The notes below the pieces were generated by a model that worked only from the letters and a program-made list of their open reading frames with translations, did not search any database and had not been told where the DNA came from. A DNA stretch of 64,000 bases from CAYUVH01 sp964448135 (GTDB lineage: Bacteria; Verrucomicrobiota; Verrucomicrobiia; Limisphaerales; UBA8199), in NCBI GenBank assembly GCA_964448135.1, contig CAYUVH010000052.1, positions 62,001 to 126,000 of the forward strand, written 5' to 3'. This document shows, piece after piece, positions 42,512 through 49,745 of this stretch. Positions within the stretch are counted from its first letter, which is position 1. Each line of letters starts with the position of its first letter. The position numbers and the translations under genes are program-made.

Positions 42512-44527
42512 CTATCTTGGCCGGTAAGTCCGGTGCTGCTGGTATAGCTTTGCCCGCTCCCTGATCTCGGCTGCCAGCGGGGCTTTGCCGGTGGACTGCG
42601 CCAGTCCAGCCGCCCGCTCGGCGGCCGCAGCCGCCTCGGGAAAACGTCCCTGTTCGGCCAGGGTCGCGCCGAGGGAATCCCAAGCCGAGATGTCGCGGGG
42701 CTCGAGCTTCACGACTTCCTGGAATTGGGCGGCGGCTTCGGGGAATTTCTTTTGCCCGGCCAGCATGGCGCCGAGGTTTTTTCGGGCATCCAGGAAACGC
42801 GGATTGGCTTCGACGGCTTTTTGGAAATCCGCGATCGCGCCGGGCAGGTCGCCGCGGCCGGCGAGGGCCACGCCACGATTGTTCAACGCATCCGGATCGC
42901 CGGGTTTGAGTTGGAGGACCTGCTGGTATTCGGCGAGGGCTTCGGGTATGCGGCCTTTGCTGCTGAGCGCGAGTGCGCGGTTTTTGTGCGCTTCGACGGA
43001 GCGCGGGTCCAGTTTCAGTGCCTGGTCGAAGCTGGCCAGGGCGTCGTCCAACATCCGGGCTTTGGCGAGCAGGACGCCGCAATTCACCCACATGCCGGGC
43101 TGGTTGGGGTTGATCTTCAACGCGACCTGGTATTCGGCCATGGCCTCGGCGGGACGACCTTCGCTCTCCAGGAAAGCGCCGAGATTATTGTGCGCCACGG
43201 CGTTGTTCCGCGTGACAGCCAGCGCGTGACGGAACAGGCGTTCGGAGTCGTGCCAGTAGGAAACCTGGTCCCACGACCGCGCGCCCAGCGCCACGAGCAC
43301 CGCCGCCCCGGCGAGCAGCAGCGCGTTACGCACCGGTCCCGAAAGCCGGGCCCGCCCAAGCAAATCCGCCGCGCCCCAGACCAGGGCGATGAAGATCCCG
43401 ACCAGCGGGATATAGGTGTAACGATCCGCGGAAGCCTGGGTCCCCACCTGCACCAGCCCGATCACTGGCACGAGCGTGCCCAGAAACCAAAGCCAGCCCG
43501 TCGCGAGGTAACGTTGCCGCGGCCACCACTTCAAGGCCGCATAGGTCAGCCCCACCAGCAAAGCGAGGCTGAGGAGCACCGTCGGCAGCGGCCACTGTGC
43601 GGGCAGCGGATACAGGGCACAGAGGTCGAGCGGCATAAACATGCGGCCCAGGTAGGCAAGGTACGAAACCGGCACGTTCTCCAAACGCAGCCAGAGCGGC
43701 ACGCCCGTGAAAGATGCCATCGCTCCACCACTGTGTTGCGCGACAAACGTCAGCACGCACGAAATGAGGCACAGCGCGAAAAAGGAGGCTTTCTCCATGA
43801 CCAGGCTGGCCCACGTCGCGCCCGACTCGCCCGCGGCCGCCACGCGGCGCAAAGGCCAGTAGTCGAACAGCAGCATGACGAACGGCAGCGTTATGACCAT
43901 GGGCTTGCTTAAAAGCCCGAACGCGAAGAGGGTGAGCGAAATGGTCAGATACATCCGCGCCGCTGATTTTTCGCGATCCGCCGATGGCGGCCCCCCCTGG
44001 GCGTATTTGACGTAAGCCAGCAGCGAGAGGAGCGCGAAGAAAGTGCTCAGCACGTCCTTGCGTTCAGCGATCCACGCCACCGATTCCACGTGCAGCGGAT
44101 GCCAGCCGAAGAGGGCGGCCACAATCGCGGCACGCCATCGCGCGCCGGTCGCGCGCACGAGCAGCAGAAAAAGCAGCACCGTGTTCGCCGTGTGCAGGAG
44201 CAGGCTGACCACGTGCGGCCCCGTTGGTCCGGTTCCGAACAGGTTGGTGTCCAGCATGTGCGAATACCACGTGAGCGGATGCCAGTTGCTGGCGTAGCCG
44301 GCCTGGAAAGACCAGGCCAACCCGGATGCGGTGATGCCGGAGAGAACGTGCGGATTGCGCGAGAAGTAATCGGGGTCGTCGTAGTTGACGAAGCCGCAAT
44401 AAACGACCGGCCACAGGAAGATCAGCGTGCCCAGGGCGAGCGCGACGGCGAAGCCCCAGATGGGCAGGCGGGGGGCGGACGGCGGTGGGTTGGCTGGCGA
44501 GGGACGATGCGCGGTGGATGGCTTCAC
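42512..44527 (-). CDS. Multi-pass membrane protein with C-terminal TPR repeats (TMTC/PMT-like)
   Basis: A 671-residue protein starting at GTG 44527. Residues 20 to about 420 hold 10 or more membrane segments with YDDPDYFSRNPHVL and NWHPLTWYSHMLD, a pattern of the GT-C-like TMTC/mannosyltransferase-type proteins. HPLHVESVAWIAERKDVLSTFF is typical of the bacterial family often labelled TPR protein. From about 440 to the end are five to six tetratricopeptide repeats of 34 residues (NNAVAHNNLGAFLESEGRP, NNRGVALAGRGDLPGAIADF). It is likely a membrane glycosyltransferase or scaffold. The catalytic Asp was not confirmed. It stands alone between the small membrane protein and a heptamer-array region. 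Confidence 0.78.
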   Translation of the reverse strand: MKPSTAHRPSPANPPPSAPRLPIWGFAVALALGTLIFLWPVVYCGFVNYDDPDYFSRNPHVLSGITASGLAWSFQAGYASNWHPLTWYSHMLDTNLFGTGPTGPHVVSLLLHTANTVLLFLLLVRATGARWRAAIVAALFGWHPLHVESVAWIAERKDVLSTFFALLSLLAYVKYAQGGPPSADREKSAARMYLTISLTLFAFGLLSKPMVITLPFVMLLFDYWPLRRVAAAGESGATWASLVMEKASFFALCLISCVLTFVAQHSGGAMASFTGVPLWLRLENVPVSYLAYLGRMFMPLDLCALYPLPAQWPLPTVLLSLALLVGLTYAALKWWPRQRYLATGWLWFLGTLVPVIGLVQVGTQASADRYTYIPLVGIFIALVWGAADLLGRARLSGPVRNALLLAGAAVLVALGARSWDQVSYWHDSERLFRHALAVTRNNAVAHNNLGAFLESEGRPAEAMAEYQVALKINPNQPGMWVNCGVLLAKARMLDDALASFDQALKLDPRSVEAHKNRALALSSKGRIPEALAEYQQVLQLKPGDPDALNNRGVALAGRGDLPGAIADFQKAVEANPRFLDARKNLGAMLAGQKKFPEAAAQFQEVVKLEPRDISAWDSLGATLAEQGRFPEAAAAAERAAGLAQSTGKAPLAAEIRERAKLYQQHRTYRPR

Positions 44528-44543
44528 GGCCAGCGCAGATTAA

Positions 44544-44571
44544 AGGCTGAGGGCTGAAGGCTAAAGGCTAA
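44544..44571 (+). repeat. Four heptamers of the RRGYTRA type
   Basis: AGGCTGA, GGGCTGA, AGGCTAA and AGGCTAA follow without gaps. A second block of four (GGGTTGA, GGGTTGA, AAGTTGA, GAGTTAA) lies at 46972-46999. This block runs straight into the ACGAATG array at 44573. Confidence 0.6.
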
Positions 44572-44572
44572 A

Positions 44573-44731
44573 GAAATGACGAAGCACGAATAGGGGAAAG
44601 CTCGAAGCACGAATGTCGAATGACGAAAGAGGCCCGAAACCTGAAGCTCGACTGAGAGCAGGGCGGCGGGAATGCTTTTAGATTTCGGTCATTCGGTTTT
44701 CGACATTCGTCATTCGAGCTTCGTCATTTCC
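44573..44731. repeat. ACGAATG-type heptamer arrays in inverted halves
   Basis: Units such as ATGACGA, AGCACGA and ATGTCGA repeat with a 7-base period at 44573-44631, and the inverse complement at 44683-44731. The two halves could fold on each other. The right half abuts the stop side of the GH18 gene. Similar arrays occur at 46147-46285 and 56583-56643. Confidence 0.65.
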
Positions 44732-44739
44732 CGACGCCC

Positions 44740-46107
44740 CTACGGCGGGGTGCGGACGCGGTAGAAGCGCGAGCCGGGATTGGTCACGGCATTGCGATCG
44801 GCGATCTGCATCGCGGCGCCGCTGCCGATCACACCGTTGGTGAGGGTGTTCCAGACGGTGCTGGCGGGGTTGGTGGACCATTGCACGCGATAGGAAGCCA
44901 GCGGCATGGTGTTAAAGCTTAGCAGCAGGTCTTTGTTTGTGCGCTGGATGCCGGTGAAGTTGGGCGTCGCGGTCATGGATTGCTTGATGGCCTGGAGGAG
45001 CGGGTCGCGTTTGCCGACGGGCTGGGTGGAGCGGTAGCCTTCGCCGAGCTCCCAGATCATGATGCCGCCAAGGCCGCGATTGCGCGCGTAGCTGACCTTG
45101 GACTGGCAGGTGCGCTCGTCGTCGTAGGAGATGAACATGTCGTTGGTCGAGCCGGGATTATCGATGCTCAGGTAGCAGGTCTGCGCGGTGTCGTCCCAAT
45201 GGTAGCGGTTCGAAGTGTAATACGTGGACATGATCGTCGAGAAGTTGACTTCGCTGTTCGTGGGATCGGTGGCGTAGCTTTGGAGCGGCGCGGTGACGCC
45301 GCCGTTCGTGCCGCCCGTCCCGCCGGCCCACATGCAGCCATAGAAAGCGACGCCGATGCCGAGCTTGCTCGCCGGCACGCCCGCGGCGATGAAGTCGTTA
45401 ACCATGCCTTCGGCTGACGGCACGAGACCTCCAGTACTGGGAAATTTATGGCCGCCGTCGTAGATGGGCGCGTTGTGCCAGGTGATCCAGCCGGGGTAAG
45501 CGCCCGACATGCTGTAGGTCATGAGGTTAATTTGGTCGAACTGCGTGTGGATGCGGCCGAACCAGGTCTCCTGCTGCGCGGTGGCGACGGTGAGGAGCCG
45601 GGGCGGGTTGAAGCTGTTGAGGTTGGTGCGGAGTTGCTTGATGAAATTGGTGTATTGGTTCGCTTCAGAGGAGAGGAGTGGCTCCCAATCAATGTCTATA
45701 CCATCGTAGTTGTACGTGGACATGAAGTTCACGAGGTTCGTTACGAAAAGACCGCGATTCTGATTGGTGGTCGCCCCACGAAAGCCGCCGGCCCCACTCC
45801 CGGCCACGGAAATCAGGATTTTTTTGCCCGCGGCATGGGTTTTGGCGACCAGATTCGTGATGTAAGCGGTGGTGAGACTGTTGGCCAGGCTGACGGTGGC
45901 GTTGCTGTTGGGAGCGAGGTTGAATTGGATGATGTGGGTCAACGCGCCGAAATCCACGTTGGTGGGGTTCATGGCGCCCTGCCGGTAGCCGGGATAGTAG
46001 CCGGTGCTCCAAAGGCCGGCGGCAGAGCAGCGGCTGGCGGGCAGAACTCCGGTCAAAAACAGCAACAGCGCCAGCAGCGGGCGACCCACAGAACCTGAAA
46101 AACGCAC
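44740..46107 (-). CDS. Secreted GH18-family glycoside hydrolase (chitinase-like)
   Basis: A 455-residue protein. GTG 46107 (VRFSGSVGRPLLALLLF) opens a signal peptide; further in-frame sequence upstream is built from the heptamer array and is rejected. The GH18 barrel is clear, with the catalytic DGIDIDWE at residues 135-142 (Glu142 as proton donor), SVAGSGAGGFRG before it and LMTYSMSGAYPGWITWHN after. A C-terminal beta module (SFNTMPLASYRVQWSTNP) may bind sugar. The family cuts beta-1,4-N-acetylglucosamine links in chitin or related glycans. It is flanked on both sides by heptamer arrays, as if the gene sits in a repeat-framed cassette. Confidence 0.88.
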   Translation of the reverse strand: MRFSGSVGRPLLALLLFLTGVLPASRCSAAGLWSTGYYPGYRQGAMNPTNVDFGALTHIIQFNLAPNSNATVSLANSLTTAYITNLVAKTHAAGKKILISVAGSGAGGFRGATTNQNRGLFVTNLVNFMSTYNYDGIDIDWEPLLSSEANQYTNFIKQLRTNLNSFNPPRLLTVATAQQETWFGRIHTQFDQINLMTYSMSGAYPGWITWHNAPIYDGGHKFPSTGGLVPSAEGMVNDFIAAGVPASKLGIGVAFYGCMWAGGTGGTNGGVTAPLQSYATDPTNSEVNFSTIMSTYYTSNRYHWDDTAQTCYLSIDNPGSTNDMFISYDDERTCQSKVSYARNRGLGGIMIWELGEGYRSTQPVGKRDPLLQAIKQSMTATPNFTGIQRTNKDLLLSFNTMPLASYRVQWSTNPASTVWNTLTNGVIGSGAAMQIADRNAVTNPGSRFYRVRTPP

Positions 46108-46146
46108 AGAGGGTATGGTATCACAGGTTGGACGCGTGGTCGAGAG

Positions 46147-46285
46147 TGGCAGAAAATGACGAAGCACGAATGACGAATGTCGAAGGAAATCCGAATGACC
46201 CAAATCCGAAATCAGCGTCCATTGCGCTTTTGGCTTTCGAGCTTCGGGCTGCTTTCGTCATTCGTCATTCGTGCTTCGTCATTTC
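46147..46285. repeat. ACGAATG-type heptamer arrays upstream of the GH18 gene
   Basis: Left half 46147-46206 and right half 46232-46285 are inverted relative to each other, with units ATGACGA, AGCACGA and ATGTCGA. The left half keeps the frame of the GH18 gene open upstream of its real start. The array lies between GH18 (minus) and frr (plus). Confidence 0.65.
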
Positions 46286-46405
46286 CTTAGCTTTTAGCCG
46301 CCTGCCTCGCACCTGGCCCCCAAGCCTCAACTTTTAACGCTTGACCCCTTCCCTTCGATAAACCTCCTTTTCAGCCGGCGAAACTTTGGTTAAGGTACCC
46401 GGGCT

Positions 46406-46966
46406 ATGACACTCGATGACTTTTTGCTGGAGGCGGAAGAGAAGATGAGCAAGACCGAGCAGGTCGTGATCAACGAGTTCGCCAGCGTGCGGACCGGCAA
46501 GGCCTCGCCAGCCATCGTGGAAAACATCATGGTCGAGGTCTATGGGGCCCAGATGCGGATCCGCGAACTGGCGGGGATCACCGCTCCCGAAGCGCGCACG
46601 CTCGCGATCCAACCGTGGGACATGGCTTCGTTGCAGCCCATCGAGAAGGCGATCCAGAAGAGCAATCTTGGCCTGACGCCGGCCGTGCAGGGAAAACTGA
46701 TCCGCATTTTCTTTCCCGAGCTGAGCGGGGAACGCCGCCAGGAATTCGTGAAGATTGTCCGCAAGATGGCCGAGGACGCGCGCGTGGCCATCCGGCATGT
46801 CCGCCGCGACGGCATGGATCAACTCAAGAAGCACGCCCACGACAGCGGCACCACCGAGGACGAGGTGGAGCACGCGGAAAAGGAATTGCAAAAGCTGACC
46901 GACGACTACATCGCCAAGGTGGATGGCCACCTGGCGCATAAGGAAAAGGAAATTACGACGGTGTAG
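46406..46966 (+). CDS. frr: Ribosome recycling factor
   Basis: A 186-residue RRF, matching the usual length. It separates ribosomal subunits after termination together with EF-G in the cytoplasm. Family blocks are present: VRTGKASPAIVENIMVEVYG, LAGITAPEARTLAIQPWD, GLTPAVQGKLIRIFFPELSGERR and RKMAEDARVAIRHVRRDG. ATG 46406 is the natural start. Unlike many genomes, pyrH and tsf do not precede it, since the upstream sequence is heptamer array and a GH18 gene on the other strand. A TAG stop is followed almost at once by four RRGYTRA heptamers. Confidence 0.95.
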   Translation: MTLDDFLLEAEEKMSKTEQVVINEFASVRTGKASPAIVENIMVEVYGAQMRIRELAGITAPEARTLAIQPWDMASLQPIEKAIQKSNLGLTPAVQGKLIRIFFPELSGERRQEFVKIVRKMAEDARVAIRHVRRDGMDQLKKHAHDSGTTEDEVEHAEKELQKLTDDYIAKVDGHLAHKEKEITTV

Positions 46967-46971
46967 GAACC

Positions 46972-46999
46972 GGGTTGAGGGTTGAAAGTTGAGAGTTAA
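46972..46999 (+). repeat. Four heptamers of the RRGYTRA type
   Basis: GGGTTGA, GGGTTGA, AAGTTGA and GAGTTAA follow without gaps, beginning 5 bases after the frr stop. The same purine-purine-G-pyrimidine-T-purine-A pattern occurs four times at 44544-44571. No coding. Confidence 0.55.
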
Positions 47000-47065
47000 G
47001 GCCCTCGGGGTGGGTAGTTTAAGGCGGGTTCTTCCCGGGTTTTTCCAAGGGCTGACCAAAGACGT

Positions 47066-47175
47066 GCTCTGGCATCCTTTTCGGATGCATGGCAATCGTA
47101 TCCTTGCTCCGGTGGTCGTTCCTCGCCGAGCCTCAGAACGACACACCGGCTAATTTCTGTCATGCCTTCGGCATG
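47066..47175 (-). repeat. 110-bp three-hairpin repeat, copy 2
   Basis: Inverted relative to copy 1 at 22303-22412 and of equal length. It carries CATGCC-TTC-GGCATG at 47161-47175, a central GTCGTTC/GAACGAC stem and CATCC/GGATG near 47073-47086. It lies between two convergent genes, frr and the sialate esterase, and ends 11 bases from the esterase stop. It could help terminate transcription, but the two copies have opposite orientation to their neighbouring gene. Confidence 0.7.
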
Positions 47176-47186
47176 AGAGGGGCGAA

Positions 47187-48680
47187 TCAGGGCGCATCTG
47201 TGCGGAAGGGAGAGGCCGGGAGGTCGTCTTTGTTGAAGAGGTTCACCACGGGTGAGTTCGTCCAGCCGTAACGCACCGCTTTGGGCGCTTTCACTTCGGG
47301 GCAAGTCACGATCACGTTGTCACCCTCGATTTTCGCGGTGGCAGGATGGAACGTATTATCCGCGCCCGCCATGGTGAAGCCGGTCAAGTCGCCGTCCTTG
47401 GCGGTCAAGCCGCGGCCCAGGTGGGTGAAGCTCAAAACCGCCTTGGAACCGTCCACTTTCATGGATTCATACACCGGACCGGAGTATTCCCGCTTTTCGT
47501 CATAGGCGAGCGCCCGCGCGGCCAGCGCCAGGCGCGCGCCGACGGGTTCCTTGCGCTTGGGATGGATGTCGTTGGCTTCGCCGACGTCGGCGGTGACAAT
47601 CATCGCGGTGCGGGGCACATTCTGCCAGGTGTAGAGTTGGGCCTCGCGAATCTCCGGGCTCATGCGATCCATTGGCGCGATTTGCACGAAGAGGAAGGGA
47701 AATTCACCCTGGTTCCAGACCGCGCGCCAATTGCGGATCATGGTCGGGAACAGCGTGCGGTATTCCTGCGCGCGTCCGGAATTCCCCTCGCCCTGGTACC
47801 AAATCGCACCGGCGATCGCATAGGGCTGCAGCGGCACGATCATGCCGTTATACAAACAAGCGGGACGCCGCGGGCTGGTGGCGGGATCACGCTCCTCGGC
47901 CGGGGCTTTGGCCACGGACTTGCCTTCCGCTTTCGCTTTCTTCGCCGCCTCGGCGGCCTGCTTGCGCCTGGCCGCCGCGCCTTCCGTCTTATATTCCTTC
48001 TCCGCCTCCGCCTGCCGGTCGAGGATGGGCTTCAGTTCGGCGACACTTTCCAGGTTCGTCCGCGCGGTCCACGCTTCGGCGGGCGTGCCGCCGACGGCGG
48101 ATTCGATCAGACCGACCGGTACTTTCAGCGCCTTCCGTAAATCGCGGCCGAAGAAATAGGCCACGGCCGAAAATCCCTTCGCGCTCTCGGGGGTGGACTC
48201 GCTCCATTTGCCCTTGGTGTTCGTCAGCGGCACATCACTGGGCGCGGAGGGGACTTTGAAGAGCCGCAATTCGCTGTCGCCGGCCGCGGCGATGGCTTCC
48301 TTGGCATTGGCAGCGCGATCGAGCGTGAAGCCCATGTTCGACTGGCCGCTGCACAACCAGACTTCGCCGACGAGCACGTTTTTGATGGTGATCGTGTTGT
48401 CGCCGGCGATCGTCATTGTAAACGGGCCGCCTTCCTTGAGCGGCGCAAGATCCACCCGCCACTTCCCCTGGTGCGCGACCGTGTTGACTTTCTGATCGCC
48501 GAACGTCACGGTGATCTTTTCATTTTCGCCGGCTTCGCCCCACACGGGAACGGCCCGGCCACGTTGCAGGACCATGCCGTCGGAGAAAAGTGAATTGGGT
48601 TTGACCTCGGCGCGGGCCGTGGCGGCGGCGATGGCGCAGAAAAGCGATACGAGGGAGAGGCGAAGAAGCAGCGAGTTCAT
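47187..48680 (-). CDS. Secreted sialate O-acetylesterase-like protein
   Basis: A 497-residue SGNH-type esterase. ATG 48680 (MNSLLLRLSLVSLFCAIAAA) opens a signal peptide ending near ARAEV; 14 in-frame residues upstream lack a signal character. The SASA-domain nucleophile lies in GQSNM at 112-116 (Ser114), then WYQGEGN and the late Asp-His region NDIHPKRKEPVG. VKPNSLFSDGMVLQRG is the usual beta N-domain. Such enzymes remove O-acetyl groups from sialic acid or other acetylated sugars, which would prepare glycans for the sialidase and GH18 enzymes. The gene is convergent with frr. Confidence 0.88.
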   Translation of the reverse strand: MNSLLLRLSLVSLFCAIAAATARAEVKPNSLFSDGMVLQRGRAVPVWGEAGENEKITVTFGDQKVNTVAHQGKWRVDLAPLKEGGPFTMTIAGDNTITIKNVLVGEVWLCSGQSNMGFTLDRAANAKEAIAAAGDSELRLFKVPSAPSDVPLTNTKGKWSESTPESAKGFSAVAYFFGRDLRKALKVPVGLIESAVGGTPAEAWTARTNLESVAELKPILDRQAEAEKEYKTEGAAARRKQAAEAAKKAKAEGKSVAKAPAEERDPATSPRRPACLYNGMIVPLQPYAIAGAIWYQGEGNSGRAQEYRTLFPTMIRNWRAVWNQGEFPFLFVQIAPMDRMSPEIREAQLYTWQNVPRTAMIVTADVGEANDIHPKRKEPVGARLALAARALAYDEKREYSGPVYESMKVDGSKAVLSFTHLGRGLTAKDGDLTGFTMAGADNTFHPATAKIEGDNVIVTCPEVKAPKAVRYGWTNSPVVNLFNKDDLPASPFRTDAP

Positions 48681-48782
48681 GGGGAAGCAAACTGCCGGAT
48701 GACACCGCGGGATACCAGTCAAAATGCGTTAAAGCGCGCAGCAACAAGGGCCCGCCCGCGAACCGGAGGGGCCCACCAAGCA

Positions 48783-48809
48783 AAAAGGCGCGAGAAACTC
48801 GCGCCTTTT
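48783..48809. terminator. Bidirectional rho-independent terminator
   Basis: The stem AAAAGGCGCGAG (48783-48794) pairs with CTCGCGCCTTTT (48798-48809) around the loop AAA. It has T-rich ends on both strands and no gene inside. It lies between the PEP-CTERM gene (24 bases from its stop) and the esterase start, so it most likely ends the PEP-CTERM transcript. Confidence 0.88.
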
Positions 48810-48832
48810 CACGTCGGTTATTGGAAAGTGTT

Positions 48833-49570
48833 TTAGCGTCGGCGGAACAACCGGGCGAAGGCGAATACGCCCAAACCACCCAGTAGGAACAGGGTTGCCG
48901 AACTCGGTTCGGGAATGACATTGGCCTCCATGCGGGCGCCAAAATCCATCGTGACCACGTTCGTTTTGAGCACCCAACCGGAAATGGTGTTTTCCCAGTA
49001 ATCGGGATAATCACCACCGATATTGGGCGGCGCATAGAGATCCACACCCACGGAATCGTTGGCGGTCATGCCTTGGAACTGCACCGTCCAAGTCATCTCG
49101 TCTCCGGGCACGCCGGACAACGGCATCAACAGGCCGCCGTAAGGAAAATCAGTTCCCTGCAAGAAAACCAAAGTGCTGCGATCCGTCGGGTCCAGGGAAA
49201 ACCAGCCGCTATCATAGAACTGGGTGCCGGGCGTCGCATACCCGTTGAAAGGCGTGCCGTCGTTCAAATAGAAACGCACCCGGGCTTGCACGGATCCGTC
49301 GAACGAGGGGCCTCCCGGACTCAGGGCGTTGACGCCCCAATACTCAAAGCGGAAATCCGTAAGATAGCGCGCGGTGCCGTCGAGTACAATCTGATCGCCC
49401 ACTTCGGTCGTGCCCGGGTTAAAACGAGCAACGAGGTCGTTGGTGGAATTGTCGAAGATGATTTGATCGCTGGCTGCGGCGACGGGGAGGGCTGCTCCGA
49501 GGAGCGTCAGCGCAGCCAGGAAACCCAGTTTATGGGAAACCTGTTTAGAGAGCCATTTACACTGCACCAT
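48833..49570 (-). CDS. PEP-CTERM sorting-domain protein
   Basis: A 245-residue secreted protein from ATG 49570 (MVQCKWLSKQVSHK). An in-frame ATG at 49594 lies inside a promoter-like -10 box, so the shorter start is preferred. The signal peptide ends around VAAAS. The mature part is beta-rich (SDQIIFDNSTNDLVARF). The C-terminus is a classic PEP-CTERM tail: VIPEPS, a hydrophobic helix of about 16 residues and a final RLFRRR. The exosortase at 2724-4349 is the likely processing enzyme. These proteins are thought to end at the cell surface or in the polymer matrix. A terminator follows the stop. Confidence 0.92.
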   Translation of the reverse strand: MVQCKWLSKQVSHKLGFLAALTLLGAALPVAAASDQIIFDNSTNDLVARFNPGTTEVGDQIVLDGTARYLTDFRFEYWGVNALSPGGPSFDGSVQARVRFYLNDGTPFNGYATPGTQFYDSGWFSLDPTDRSTLVFLQGTDFPYGGLLMPLSGVPGDEMTWTVQFQGMTANDSVGVDLYAPPNIGGDYPDYWENTISGWVLKTNVVTMDFGARMEANVIPEPSSATLFLLGGLGVFAFARLFRRR

Positions 49571-49592
49571 AGTTCTCGGATTCTTTCGTGCC

Positions 49593-49620
49593 ATATTAGT
49601 ACCTATTCGTCCGGTGTCAA
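49593..49620 (-). promoter_or_regulatory. Sigma70-like promoter for the PEP-CTERM gene
   Basis: TTGACA at 49615-49620 and TAATAT at 49593-49598, separated by 16 bases, face the PEP-CTERM gene. The -10 box overlaps the ATG at 49594, so transcription would start after it and the start codon at 49570 would be used. The leader would be about 15 bases long. Confidence 0.5.
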
Positions 49621-49699
49621 TACCTTTTTGTCACTATTCTGTCCGAAGTGGCCCCGGTAACATTGACCGTTCAAATCCGCACAAAGCGCCGGTTTAAGT

Positions 49700-49728
49700 T
49701 TGACCTGCCACGACAGAGGGAATTTACT
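49700..49728 (+). promoter_or_regulatory. Possible sigma70-like promoter for the TPR gene
   Basis: TTGACC at 49700-49705 and TTTACT at 49723-49728 are 17 bases apart and face the TPR gene at 49746. The -10 box is only 4 of 6 to consensus. The implied start would lie a few bases before the ATG, giving a very short leader, so this is a weak call. Confidence 0.3.
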
Positions 49729-49745
49729 CATTCTGGTCTAGTATT

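Noticed and set aside
46108..46203. N-terminal extension of the GH18 protein by 32 residues
   Set aside because: It is read from the ACGAATG array, and the signal peptide starts at GTG 46107.
49571..49680. Sigma54-type promoter for the PEP-CTERM gene, as known in other EPS/PEP-CTERM systems
   Set aside because: TGGCAC is present at the ATG, but no TTGC element is at the right distance; sigma70-like boxes fit better.
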